NCBI RefSeq assembly: GCF_018918075.1
Contig: NZ_JAHLPW010000023.1
Location: forward strand, 1-55,591
Direction: 5' to 3'
From: Virgibacillus sp. MSJ-26
Lineage (GTDB): Bacteria; Bacillota; Bacilli; Bacillales; Amphibacillaceae
Length of the DNA: 55,591 nt
Shown here: positions 24,247-32,258 of the stretch, piece after piece
Numbering within the stretch: the stretch's first letter is position 1
How the letters are laid out: each line of letters begins with the position of its first letter
The notes under the pieces: generated by a model
The model's database searches: none
Seen by the model: the letters and a program-made list of their open reading frames with translations, nothing else
What the model was told of the DNA's origin: nothing
Position numbers and translations under genes: made by a program

Positions 24247-25548
24247 ATGGAATCTCGACTAACCGATCCTTCTCCAAAAGTTGAAAATACTTTAATATTG
24301 GCTGGATATATTAAAGAAAAGATACATGCCGGCCAAATTGAAGTACTTCAGGATTCTGTGCAACAGTTAGAAATATGTTTCAATCAAATCAAGCAATTAA
24401 ATATCATTGAAAAGTTAACTGTCTTAGTAAGTCTTATTAGCTACTTTCGTAAAATAAAGAATTATGATAAATGTGCTAGTTATGCTCGGCAAGCTGTGTC
24501 TTTATCGAGACATGCAAATAATGTGAATATCCTTCAATTTGCTGATATTTACTTCGATTACTCAGACGTTGAGTATGACTATGGACAATATGGCCATGCA
24601 AGGATTCTGTTAGCTCAATTATTGCAGAAGCTTGAAATTAATAATTGTAATGATAATTTTGTGTATGGACGCTTATACTTAAACTTAGGAAAGATAAACT
24701 TGGCAGAAGAAAACTACGAAGCTGGGGTAGGTCAGTTAGAGAGCGCTTTAGATTTATTGAAAGAAACAGCAAGTTCCAACGACCCTATAGTTATTAAGAC
24801 AGTAGATCTTTTAGTTGCAGCTCTGATAAAAATGGAAAAGTACGAAAAAGGTATTGAATTATACACACAAATGCTAAACGAATTGCATCAAGAGAGAGAG
24901 AAGGAGTTAGAAGTAAAAACACTTTTAAACATTAGTGAAATTTATTATCACATTGATTTGTTAAAGGCAAAAAAAGTCCTTGAACAAGCATTAGAATTAA
25001 TGCAGCATCAGGATAATAATCATGATGTTAAATTAAGAGCTCTCATGATGTTGGCTGAAATAGAAGAACATACCGGCAATCTCCAAGGCGCTGTTAGTTT
25101 ATATAAGCGTTCCCTTGACCATCTAGAAGATCTATCTAATCCTATGTCGGCTATTCTTTATTCAAAAATAGGTATATTATTATCTAAAATTAATGAGTTT
25201 AAACAAGGGAAAATGTATTTGAAACAAGCCTTAAATCATGCCAGCATCATAGAACCAATGAAATCCAAAATATATTTTGTTTTAGGAAAAATTTATACAG
25301 CAGAAAAACGCTTTAATAAAGCAAATGAATATTTTCAATATCTATTAGATGAAATAATCACCAATAACAAAGGTAATAAGTCAAGAAAGTTTGGGCATAT
25401 TTTACAAATGATGGCTTATAATTATTTAGCGGAAAATAATAATGAGAAAGCCTTAGCTAGCTTTTATAAATCACTAAAAGTTTTTGGGGAAATTCAGACG
25501 CTTAGTGATTTGGATAAAGGATTAATCTGTAAGTTGAACATTTTATGA
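24247..25548 (+). CDS. TPR-repeat protein downstream of narI, function unknown
   Basis: A 433-residue soluble protein made almost wholly of tetratricopeptide-like helical pairs (for example YDKCASYARQAVSLSRHA, YEKGIELYTQMLNELHQERE and NKANEYFQYLLDE). There is no DNA-binding domain, signal peptide or membrane helix. It begins 58 bases after narI with no terminator between them, so it is probably the last gene of the nar operon. The ribosome binding site is weak (AAGGGTGTGGG). The overall shape resembles the peptide-receptor part of Rap/RRNPP proteins, but the N-terminal three-helix bundle of Rap is not evident. It could be an assembly or regulatory partner of nitrate respiration. Confidence 0.8.
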   Translation: MESRLTDPSPKVENTLILAGYIKEKIHAGQIEVLQDSVQQLEICFNQIKQLNIIEKLTVLVSLISYFRKIKNYDKCASYARQAVSLSRHANNVNILQFADIYFDYSDVEYDYGQYGHARILLAQLLQKLEINNCNDNFVYGRLYLNLGKINLAEENYEAGVGQLESALDLLKETASSNDPIVIKTVDLLVAALIKMEKYEKGIELYTQMLNELHQEREKELEVKTLLNISEIYYHIDLLKAKKVLEQALELMQHQDNNHDVKLRALMMLAEIEEHTGNLQGAVSLYKRSLDHLEDLSNPMSAILYSKIGILLSKINEFKQGKMYLKQALNHASIIEPMKSKIYFVLGKIYTAEKRFNKANEYFQYLLDEIITNNKGNKSRKFGHILQMMAYNYLAENNNEKALASFYKSLKVFGEIQTLSDLDKGLICKLNIL

Positions 25549-25647
25549 CTAAAGTTAAGTGATTACTAGAAAAAGAGTATACTTGAACTCGATAGTATAC
25601 ACCAAGTACAGCGGATTCTTTTATATACCCTAGGCGCGCAACCAGTA

Positions 25648-25674
25648 GTCACTAAGGTGAGTGACAAGTTTTTT
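25648..25674 (+). terminator. terminator after the TPR gene
   Basis: GTCACT (25648-25653) and AGTGAC (25660-25665) form a short perfect stem, with AAG and six Ts after it. Confidence 0.6.
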
Positions 25675-25729
25675 GAGTCGTTAACTCCAATCCATCTATC
25701 CTACTGCCTGGTTTTCGCTTTTTGGATAG

Positions 25730-25900
25730 ATGGGGGCGACTAAAATGTTGAATATTTTACGTAACAGACAAAATTTCCGTTACAATCTCATGACTTCATT
25801 TTTCAAAGAGCAATCTGTGCTTGGTTATATGACACGATGGGGGCGATTGGATTATCATAGCAAAACCTATAGCTACAGAAGCCAACTCATCTCACAATAA
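25730..25900 (+). CDS. possible 56-residue ORF, unproven
   Basis: An ATG-started frame (inner ATG at 25745 after GGGGGCG) encodes a tyrosine- and arginine-rich peptide including MLNILRNRQNFRYNLMTSFF and TRWGRLDYHSKTYSYRSQL. It has no signal peptide and no recognised family. Its position just behind a TPR gene invites comparison with the peptide partners of Rap-like proteins, but the absence of a hydrophobic export segment speaks against that. It may be spurious. Confidence 0.25.
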   Translation: MGATKMLNILRNRQNFRYNLMTSFFKEQSVLGYMTRWGRLDYHSKTYSYRSQLISQ

Positions 25901-25952
25901 GTCCCGAGTATTTCGTTTGATTGATAAATTGGTTACAAGAATATACTTTGTA

Positions 25953-26675
25953 TTAGTTGATATTACAGATTTCTACAGGACAATTTTCACAGCCATTTTC
26001 AGTCTTAAGATAGTTGATATTTTTAATGAAGATTTTCCCTTCTTTAGTCATCGAGATAATATTGAGCTTTCTTAGTTCTGAAAGCATTCGATTAACACTC
26101 TCCCGTGTTGCTGCACAGAACTGGGCAAGTTCCTGGTTAGTTAAAGGTAGATCGATTAAAATTCCACCATGGTGCTTAATTCCGAAGCTGTTAGATAAGC
26201 GAATGAGTGTGGAATATAAGGCGCCTTTTTTTCCATTAAGAAGTAAATCGCGAATTTTTGTTTGAAATTTTCTCATATGATCACTGCCCCATTTCATAAA
26301 TTCGATGGCAAGATCACCATTTTTCTTCAGGTGTTTTTCTAATCTGTCTTTTTCAATCACAAGAATTTCACCTGATTCAATCACTTTAGCACTTAACAAG
26401 TAAGTCGGATTCTGACTAAATAATGTAAGCTCGCCAATAATATCTCCCGTTTTACAAATCCTTAATGTTAATTTTTTCCCTTCCGCTGTTAGCTTTGACA
26501 CCTGGACTAAACCTGATTTAATAATAAAAACCTCGTTCGCATTCATTCCTTCGCGGAAAAGATATGTTTCCTTACGCATTCTTCTGATTGTACCAATCGA
26601 CTCCAAGGTCTCTTTCAAATCATCTGATATACGATTTTTTTCATGAGCATCTGACAAAAGTATACGTTGAGGCAA
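25953..26675 (-). CDS. fnr: anaerobic regulator Fnr (Bacillus type)
   Basis: A Crp/Fnr-family transcription factor that activates anaerobic genes when it carries an oxygen-sensitive 4Fe-4S cluster. It has an N-terminal cyclic-nucleotide-type beta domain (FREGMNANEVFIIKSGLVQV) and a C-terminal helix-turn-helix (LTNQELAQFCAATRESVNRM). The cluster ligands sit at the C-terminus as in B. subtilis: C229, C232 and C237 in CENCPVEICNIN. D143 matches the Asp141 ligand with the same two-residue offset. The TTG start has AAGGAG eight bases upstream. I find no Fnr box before it. Its likely targets here are narK, narGHJI and ric. Confidence 0.95.
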   Translation of the reverse strand: MPQRILLSDAHEKNRISDDLKETLESIGTIRRMRKETYLFREGMNANEVFIIKSGLVQVSKLTAEGKKLTLRICKTGDIIGELTLFSQNPTYLLSAKVIESGEILVIEKDRLEKHLKKNGDLAIEFMKWGSDHMRKFQTKIRDLLLNGKKGALYSTLIRLSNSFGIKHHGGILIDLPLTNQELAQFCAATRESVNRMLSELRKLNIISMTKEGKIFIKNINYLKTENGCENCPVEICNIN

Positions 26676-26899
26676 TTGGATCTCTCCTTCTTATAAAAAT
26701 ATCTATTTTAATGATATCATGGGAAGTTCATTCATTGATGCTAAATGATTAACTATTTCATGAACTTTATATCGAAGAAGACAGTTTTAAATCCTTTAAA
26801 ATAATTTTACAGAAAAATTTCTAATATCTTTATTTTTTGTTAAAGATGTTGTAAAATACTTAGATACTCGAATTAAATTAAAAGGAGAGTGACAAGTTA

Positions 26900-26986
26900 T
26901 TGGGAAAGTCTATATTATTAAACAACATAAGGGGGAAACAGTATGGATACATTCAAAAGGCTAAAGCAATATTATTGGCCTTATAA
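26900..26986 (+). CDS. possible leader peptide before the ABC exporter
   Basis: TTG at 26900, after AAAGGAGAGTG, opens a 28-codon frame that overlaps the first codons of the exporter gene and stops at 26986. The spacing from the binding site is long (about 12 bases), so initiation is doubtful. It is listed because the heterodimeric exporter BmrCD of B. subtilis is controlled by translation of such a leader. There is no visible attenuator hairpin here. Confidence 0.2.
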   Translation: MGKSILLNNIRGKQYGYIQKAKAILLAL

Positions 26987-28691
26987 AAAGTATTTTTTTA
27001 TTTCATTGTTCTTTTTATTATTCGTCACAGGAATTACGGTCGTGTATCCAATGGTATTGCAGTTAACGATAGATGAAGTGGTTATAAAGAATAAATATTC
27101 GTTGATACCGTACATATCAGGATTCTTTTTAATATTAATGCTTATTAAAGGTCTTTCAACATATTACCATCAGTACCTTGGTGATTTATTTGGAATAACT
27201 GTCGTATATGATTTACGGGATTCGTTGTATAAGAAACTTCAAGTTTTATCTTTTAAATATTATGATAATGCTAAAACGGGAGATTTAATGTCAAGATTGA
27301 CAGCAGATGTGGAGGGCTTTCGGTTTTTTCTTTCGGTCGGATTCTCTGAATTGCTCCGAATTGTTTTCTTAATTTTATTTAGTTTGAGTGTTATGTTTTA
27401 CTATTCAATTCCACTAGCAATTGTCACCATGGCTGCGATGCCATTTTTAACTTTTGTCGTACTTAGATTTGACAAACGGGTTCACCCAGCATTCCGAAAT
27501 ATTCGAAAGTCTTTAGGAAGGCTGAATACTCGTGTTCAAGAAAATATAAGTGGTATGCATACTGTTAAATCTTTATCTAGGGAAGATTTTGAAATCGATC
27601 GTTTTTCAAACAGCAATAATAACTATCGCCAAGATTATTTGAAAACTGCGTCTATTTGGTCGAAGTATTTTCCACTTATGGAATTCATTGGAGATTTCTG
27701 TGCAGTGGTTTTATTAGCTTATGGTGGCTTTTTAGTTATCGATAATCAATTAGCTTTAGGTGAACTGGTCGCATTCTTTAGTTTGGTTTGGTATATTATG
27801 GGGCCATTAATGAATCTCGGCTTTGTTGTGAACCAGTTTTCACAAGCTAAAGCATCAGGTGAACGGCTTATTGAAATTTTGGATGCTAAAGAGGATGTTA
27901 GGGAAAAAGAAAATGCTATTGAAACACCAATTAAAGGGCATGTAACTTTCGACAATGTCACTTTGACTTATACAGAAAACGATGATCACGCATTAAAAAA
28001 TATTACTTTTGACGCGCCTCCAGGTAAAACAATAGGATTGATTGGTGCTACCGGATCTGGGAAAACGAGTATAACTCAATTAATAACCCGTTTTTACGAA
28101 CCAGAAGAAGGGCAGGTTCTTTTAGATAATAGACCGGTTGATGAATATAAGTTGAAAACGTTAAGAAGGTATATTGGCTTTGTGTTGCAGGAATCTTTTT
28201 TATTTTCAACTTCAATTCGTGAAAACATAACCTATGGTTGCCCTGATGTTTCAGAAGAACAAATTATTGATGCAGCTAAGAGAGCCCAAGCTCATGACTT
28301 CATCATGGAAATGCCAAAGGGATATGACACGATGTTAGGTGAGCGTGGTATGGGCTTATCAGGAGGACAAAAACAAAGAATAGCAATTGCTAGAGCTATT
28401 TGTATTAACCCAAGTGTTTTGATCCTAGATGACGCTACTTCTGCTGTTGATATGGAAACTGAATTTAAAATCCAAAAAGCTTTGAAAGAAGTGATGGATG
28501 GGAGGACCTCATTTATTATAGCCCACCGTATCTCGTCACTTAAACATGCAGATGAAATATTGGTGTTGGATGAAGGTGAAATTGTTGAACGGGGAACTCA
28601 TGACTTTTTAGTGAGTAATAATGGGCCTTATCAGCATATTTTTGACATTCAGTATCAAGACAGAAAAGCCATTATGGGAATAGTTAATTAA
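26943..28691 (+). CDS. heterodimeric ABC exporter, first subunit
   Basis: A 582-residue half-transporter: six membrane helices (about 15-310) and one ATPase domain (about 335-575). Walker A reads GATGSGKTS (about 367), the signature is the canonical LSGGQKQR, and the switch histidine is in IIAHRISS. Walker B reads LILDDATS, with Asp497 in place of the catalytic glutamate, so this subunit supplies the degenerate half of one ATP site. This is the usual pattern of heterodimeric multidrug-type exporters. The ATG follows AAGGGGG. Its partner starts 13 bases after it. It resembles YknU/YheI-type proteins, but substrate and exact orthologue are not clear. Confidence 0.9.
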   Translation: MDTFKRLKQYYWPYKKYFFISLFFLLFVTGITVVYPMVLQLTIDEVVIKNKYSLIPYISGFFLILMLIKGLSTYYHQYLGDLFGITVVYDLRDSLYKKLQVLSFKYYDNAKTGDLMSRLTADVEGFRFFLSVGFSELLRIVFLILFSLSVMFYYSIPLAIVTMAAMPFLTFVVLRFDKRVHPAFRNIRKSLGRLNTRVQENISGMHTVKSLSREDFEIDRFSNSNNNYRQDYLKTASIWSKYFPLMEFIGDFCAVVLLAYGGFLVIDNQLALGELVAFFSLVWYIMGPLMNLGFVVNQFSQAKASGERLIEILDAKEDVREKENAIETPIKGHVTFDNVTLTYTENDDHALKNITFDAPPGKTIGLIGATGSGKTSITQLITRFYEPEEGQVLLDNRPVDEYKLKTLRRYIGFVLQESFLFSTSIRENITYGCPDVSEEQIIDAAKRAQAHDFIMEMPKGYDTMLGERGMGLSGGQKQRIAIARAICINPSVLILDDATSAVDMETEFKIQKALKEVMDGRTSFIIAHRISSLKHADEILVLDEGEIVERGTHDFLVSNNGPYQHIFDIQYQDRKAIMGIVN

Positions 28692-28704
28692 AGGAGTGAA
28701 AAAC

Positions 28705-30528
28705 ATGTCTAAGTCTAATACAAAACAAAGCTCGCACTTAAAACGGTTTTCTTATACAGTCGATCGTGCCGTTGAAAAGCCGTTTAACTGGCAGCAGATG
28801 CTGCGTTTACTTGCTTATTTAAAACCTTACTCTAAAAGTTATTTGCCAGGTGCAATTATTGCTATGCTCGTGTCCACAGCTGTCCGTCTAATTGTTCCTA
28901 TACTCATTGGTAAAGTAGCGATTGATATAGCCGTGGCTAATAAAGACACCACATTATTAACTTATTTGGTCATAGGAATTAGTGTTTTATATTTACTAAG
29001 TTATGTTGGTAATACACTTAGAATCAAATGGGTGAATGTGCTCGGGCAAAATGTCATATATGATTTGAGGAAACATTTATTTTCGCATGTCCAACGATTG
29101 TCACATCGGTTCTTTGACTCACGTTCAGAGGGATCTATACTCGTTCGGATTATGAATGATATTAACTCACTCCAAGAGTTATTTACAAATGGAATTATTA
29201 ATTTACTCATGGATATTGTAATGTTAACTGGAATTATCGTTATCTTGATAGCCTTAAGTCCAAAATTAGCCTTAGCCATTATGGTTATTATTCCTTTAAT
29301 GTTTTATATATCGACAAAATTAAGGCGTAACATAAGGCGTTCATGGCAATATACTCGGATTCAGCAATCTCGATTGAATTCGCATTTAAATGAAAGTATC
29401 CAGGGTATTAGGATTACACAATCATTTACCCAAGAAAAAGAAAATACAGAGTTTTTCGAAGGAGTAAATCAAGACAATTATGACAGCTTCAATGACGCTG
29501 TAAAGAAGAGTGCTATGTTCAGTCCAGTGGTTGAAATGTGTAACGCTATAGGGACGATTATTTTAATATCATATGGTGCGTTTCTCATTCTTCAAGGAGA
29601 TATCCAGATAGGAACTTTCGTTACTTTCGCTTTCTTTTTAGGTATGTTTTGGGAACCAATATCTCGGCTCGGTCAAATGTATAATCAATTATTAATGGCG
29701 ATGGCAGCATCGGAAAGGATTTTCGAATTCCTTGATGAACAACCTAATGTTAAAGAAATTGAAAACCCTCATGTCTTTAATAATATGAGGGGACAAATTG
29801 AGTTTAATCAAGTTCAATTTTCTTACGATAACGAAAGAATAGCTTTACACGATATTTCTCTATCTGTGAAGGAAGGAGAAACGATAGCGCTTGTTGGTCA
29901 TACGGGAAGCGGAAAGTCTTCAATCGCCAATTTAATCAGTCGATTTTATGACCCTACGAAAGGATCAGTTAAAATTGATGATTACGATTTACGAGAGGTT
30001 GAACTAAAAAGTTTGCGAGAGCGAATAAGTGTCGTTTTACAAGACACGTTTATTTTTTCAGGTAACATTATGGAAAATATTCGCTTTGGCCGACCAGAAG
30101 CCACAGACCAAGAAGTTATTGAAGCAGCTAAAGTGGTGGGTGCAGATGACTTTATTGCCCGTCTGGCAAATGGGTATCAAACAGAAGTTGAAGAAAGAGG
30201 AAGTATATTATCTGCCGGTGAAAAACAGTTACTTTCTTTTGCAAGAGCATTACTTGCAGATCCAAGTATATTAATACTGGATGAAGCGACTGCTAGTATT
30301 GATACTGAAACAGAAGTGAAAATCCAAAAAGCATTAGGAAGGCTTTTAAAAGGACGTACAGCCATTATGATTGCCCATCGGTTATCAACTATAAGAGAAG
30401 CGGATAATATATTTGTGCTTGAAAATGGTCGTATCTTAGAAAGTGGTAATCATGATGAATTAATTGCACTTAAGGGTGAATATTTTGATTTAGTAAAATC
30501 ACAATTCCAAATGCTTGATGCAATCTAA
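28705..30528 (+). CDS. heterodimeric ABC exporter, second subunit
   Basis: A 607-residue half-transporter with the same layout: a cytoplasmic N-terminal extension of about 40 residues, six membrane helices and an ATPase domain. Walker A is GHTGSGKSS. Walker B is LILDEATAS with the catalytic Glu527 present. The signature is LSAGEKQ instead of LSGGQ. Its intact Walker B and the intact signature of the first subunit would form the single hydrolytic site. ATG at 28705 is used because AAAGGAG lies eight bases upstream; a GTG at 28696 overlaps that site. Substrate unknown (drug or lipid type exporters are likely). Confidence 0.9.
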   Translation: MSKSNTKQSSHLKRFSYTVDRAVEKPFNWQQMLRLLAYLKPYSKSYLPGAIIAMLVSTAVRLIVPILIGKVAIDIAVANKDTTLLTYLVIGISVLYLLSYVGNTLRIKWVNVLGQNVIYDLRKHLFSHVQRLSHRFFDSRSEGSILVRIMNDINSLQELFTNGIINLLMDIVMLTGIIVILIALSPKLALAIMVIIPLMFYISTKLRRNIRRSWQYTRIQQSRLNSHLNESIQGIRITQSFTQEKENTEFFEGVNQDNYDSFNDAVKKSAMFSPVVEMCNAIGTIILISYGAFLILQGDIQIGTFVTFAFFLGMFWEPISRLGQMYNQLLMAMAASERIFEFLDEQPNVKEIENPHVFNNMRGQIEFNQVQFSYDNERIALHDISLSVKEGETIALVGHTGSGKSSIANLISRFYDPTKGSVKIDDYDLREVELKSLRERISVVLQDTFIFSGNIMENIRFGRPEATDQEVIEAAKVVGADDFIARLANGYQTEVEERGSILSAGEKQLLSFARALLADPSILILDEATASIDTETEVKIQKALGRLLKGRTAIMIAHRLSTIREADNIFVLENGRILESGNHDELIALKGEYFDLVKSQFQMLDAI

Positions 30529-30612
30529 AATCATTCAGATATTTTCGGGTACACCCATAACTACTTCTGTGGTAAACTTTAATGGAATGAGGTAGAAGAT
30601 GGAGGATAAATT

Positions 30613-31278
30613 ATGAAACGAGACTACGCCGTTATAGGCTTAGGGAGATTTGGTGGAAGCATTTGCAAAGAGTTAAGTGAAGAGGGAATGGATGTTTTAG
30701 CTATTGATAAAAATGAAGATAAAGTCAATGAGTATAAAAACATTGCCTCTCACGCCGTTATCGCTGATTCTACTGACGAATCGACATTGAAAGAATTAGG
30801 CTTAAAAAATATAGATCATGTGATAGTTGCTATAGGAGATAATATCCAAGCAAGTATTTTAACGACAGTGATTCTAACTGATTTAGGTATTAACATGATT
30901 ACAGTTAAAGCCAATAATGATTATCATGAAAAAATACTTAATAAAATTGGTGCACAACAAGTCGTTCATCCGGAGAGGGATATGGGGAAACGGATTGCCC
31001 ATAATATCATATCTAATAATATTCTTGATTATCTTGAGCTTTCTGATGAACATAGTATAGTCGAAGTAAAAGCAGGAAAAAAGATGCTAGGTAAATCACT
31101 GGTAGATCTTGATATACGTGCTAACTACGGTTGTAACGTCGTAGCAATTAAACGAGGGGATGATATCAACGTATCCCCGAGCGCTGAAGATACTTTAAAA
31201 GCAAATGATGTTCTTATTGTTATCGGAGCTGATAAAGATATCTCACGTTTTGAAAAACATCTTGTTATTGATGAATAA
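30613..31278 (+). CDS. ktrC: Ktr potassium uptake gating subunit (KtrC/KtrA)
   Basis: A cytoplasmic RCK protein that forms an octameric ring on a KtrB/KtrD pore and opens it in response to nucleotides; in B. subtilis cyclic-di-AMP binding to the C-terminal domain closes it. The 221 residues comprise a Rossmann RCK_N domain with the nucleotide loop IGLGRFGGSICKEL and acidic end of strand 2 (IDKNEDK), and an RCK_C domain (about 135-221, EVKAGKKMLGKSLVDLDI). GGAGG lies seven bases before the ATG. Position just before rnjA matches ktrC (ykqB) of B. subtilis. Confidence 0.94.
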   Translation: MKRDYAVIGLGRFGGSICKELSEEGMDVLAIDKNEDKVNEYKNIASHAVIADSTDESTLKELGLKNIDHVIVAIGDNIQASILTTVILTDLGINMITVKANNDYHEKILNKIGAQQVVHPERDMGKRIAHNIISNNILDYLELSDEHSIVEVKAGKKMLGKSLVDLDIRANYGCNVVAIKRGDDINVSPSAEDTLKANDVLIVIGADKDISRFEKHLVIDE

Positions 31279-31295
31279 TTTGATATTTACTCATC

Positions 31296-31330
31296 AAAAA
31301 ACGATTCAGTATAACTCTGAATCGTTTTTT
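31296..31330 (+). terminator. terminator of ktrC
   Basis: AAAAAACGATTCAG (31296-31309) and CTGAATCGTTTTTT (31317-31330) pair perfectly over 14 bases with a seven-base loop. Confidence 0.92.
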
Positions 31331-31408
31331 AATCATAATTCGTAAGTGTTTATAGTACTACTGTTTTAAAGATAAACTAACGTGGTAAAGCATTTGTTGC
31401 GAACTGGT

Positions 31409-31512
31409 CTATGCAATGCACCCTCATTCAGTCCTATGCGTCTTCATCTTGACTCTATGCGTCCTCATCCATACCTATGTGCCTTCATCTCGATTTATTT
31501 GCTTTCATAGGA
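31409..31512. repeat. imperfect tandem repeats with CTATGCG-TTCATC units
   Basis: Four units start CTATGC/CTATGT at 31409, 31434, 31455 and 31475 and continue with a CTCATC or TTCATC core, giving a period of about 20-25 bases. A decayed fifth unit ends GCTTTCATAGG. Similar ATGCG-TTCA tandem blocks occur in gaps between Bacillaceae genes (recalled, not searched). The rest of 31331-31680 holds no gene or recognisable signal. Confidence 0.65.
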
Positions 31513-31723
31513 ATTCTGTTAGAGGTAGTTTCTTTTTAGAATTTTGATATAGTTATAATAGTAAGTATTTGTTGCAGGTTGTCAGTTAGTCATGTTCGGC
31601 TGCACAATATAGGGCACGAAGGTGTTGTTCATGTATTATGGTGTTCAAATCTATGTTTATTTTCATTAAGAATAAGAAAACTTTTGCTGTAGAAAGTGCT
31701 ACATTATGAGAGGAGATGTTGTG

Positions 31724-32176
31724 GTGTCTAAACGTAGAGGCATTAAGCGTCATGAATCATTAAAACCTTTATCACGCCATCATATGATAGGGCTCCATCT
31801 TGCACTTAAACTTAAACGAGCCGGGACAGAAAAAAGTAAATTAACGATAGAAGAAATAGTTCAGGATGCGAGAGAGTTTTGGGAGCCAGATGGGCAAGAG
31901 CATTTTCGCGAAGAGGAAGAAATATTACTGCCAAGCTATGCGGCATTTGCAAGTATTAATCATCCCGAGATAGTAGCTATGTTATTAGAGCATGTTCAAA
32001 TAAGGTCAGGGATACACAGAATTTTAAAAGAAAGTAATAGAGATATAAATAACATGCAGCAACTTGGTATGTTATTAGAAAAGCATATAAGAAGGGAAGA
32101 ACGGGTTGTTTTTCCCATGATTGAGAAGGCGTTGCCGGAGGAGAAATTAGTAGAACTTGCGCCTTACTTGCATTAG
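31724..32176 (+). CDS. hemerythrin-like HHE domain protein
   Basis: A 150-residue four-helix protein with the histidine and acidic residues of the hemerythrin/HHE fold: PLSRHHMIGLHLAL, FREEEEILLPSY, LLEHVQIRSGIH and LEKHIRREERVVFPMIE. Such proteins bind a di-iron centre and take part in oxygen, nitric oxide or iron handling; the exact role is unknown here. GTG at 31724 is preferred because AGGAG lies eight bases upstream, whereas the ATG at 31706 precedes that site. It is convergent with rnjA and shares its terminator. Confidence 0.85.
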   Translation: MSKRRGIKRHESLKPLSRHHMIGLHLALKLKRAGTEKSKLTIEEIVQDAREFWEPDGQEHFREEEEILLPSYAAFASINHPEIVAMLLEHVQIRSGIHRILKESNRDINNMQQLGMLLEKHIRREERVVFPMIEKALPEEKLVELAPYLH

Positions 32177-32212
32177 GACAAACAACTTCTAGGACCATTA
32201 TTAAAGGAAATC

Positions 32213-32245
32213 AAAAAAGAGTCAGGATTAACCTGACCCTTTTTT
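32213..32245. terminator. bidirectional terminator between hemerythrin gene and rnjA
   Basis: AAAAAAGAGTCAGG (32213-32226) pairs with CCTGACCCTTTTTT (32232-32245) around a five-base loop, with A- and T-runs on both sides. Confidence 0.9.
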
Positions 32246-32258
32246 GTGCTTTATTAAT

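Larger units (their letters stand above)
25549..25952. other. structured 400-base gap between convergent TPR and fnr genes
   Basis: The gap holds the terminator at 25648, a perfect ten-base inverted repeat (CCATCTATCC 25692-25701, GGATAGATGG 25724-25733) and a possible 56-codon ORF. GTATAC also occurs twice near 25579 and 25600. No known riboswitch, tRNA or transposase remnant was recognised, so it is best seen as terminator sequence followed by DNA of unknown role. Confidence 0.45.

Noticed and set aside
25549..25760. Riboswitch or molybdenum-cofactor RNA near fnr
   Set aside because: Hairpins are present, but they lie between the 3' ends of convergent genes and do not show the conserved core of any riboswitch I know.
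25953..26800. Fnr autoregulatory box upstream of fnr
   Set aside because: The 120 bases before the TTG start contain no TGTGA-N6-TCACA-type palindrome; only AT-rich partial matches are seen.
31409..31512. CRISPR-like array
   Set aside because: Units are imperfect, 20-25 bases without unique spacers, and no cas genes are near.
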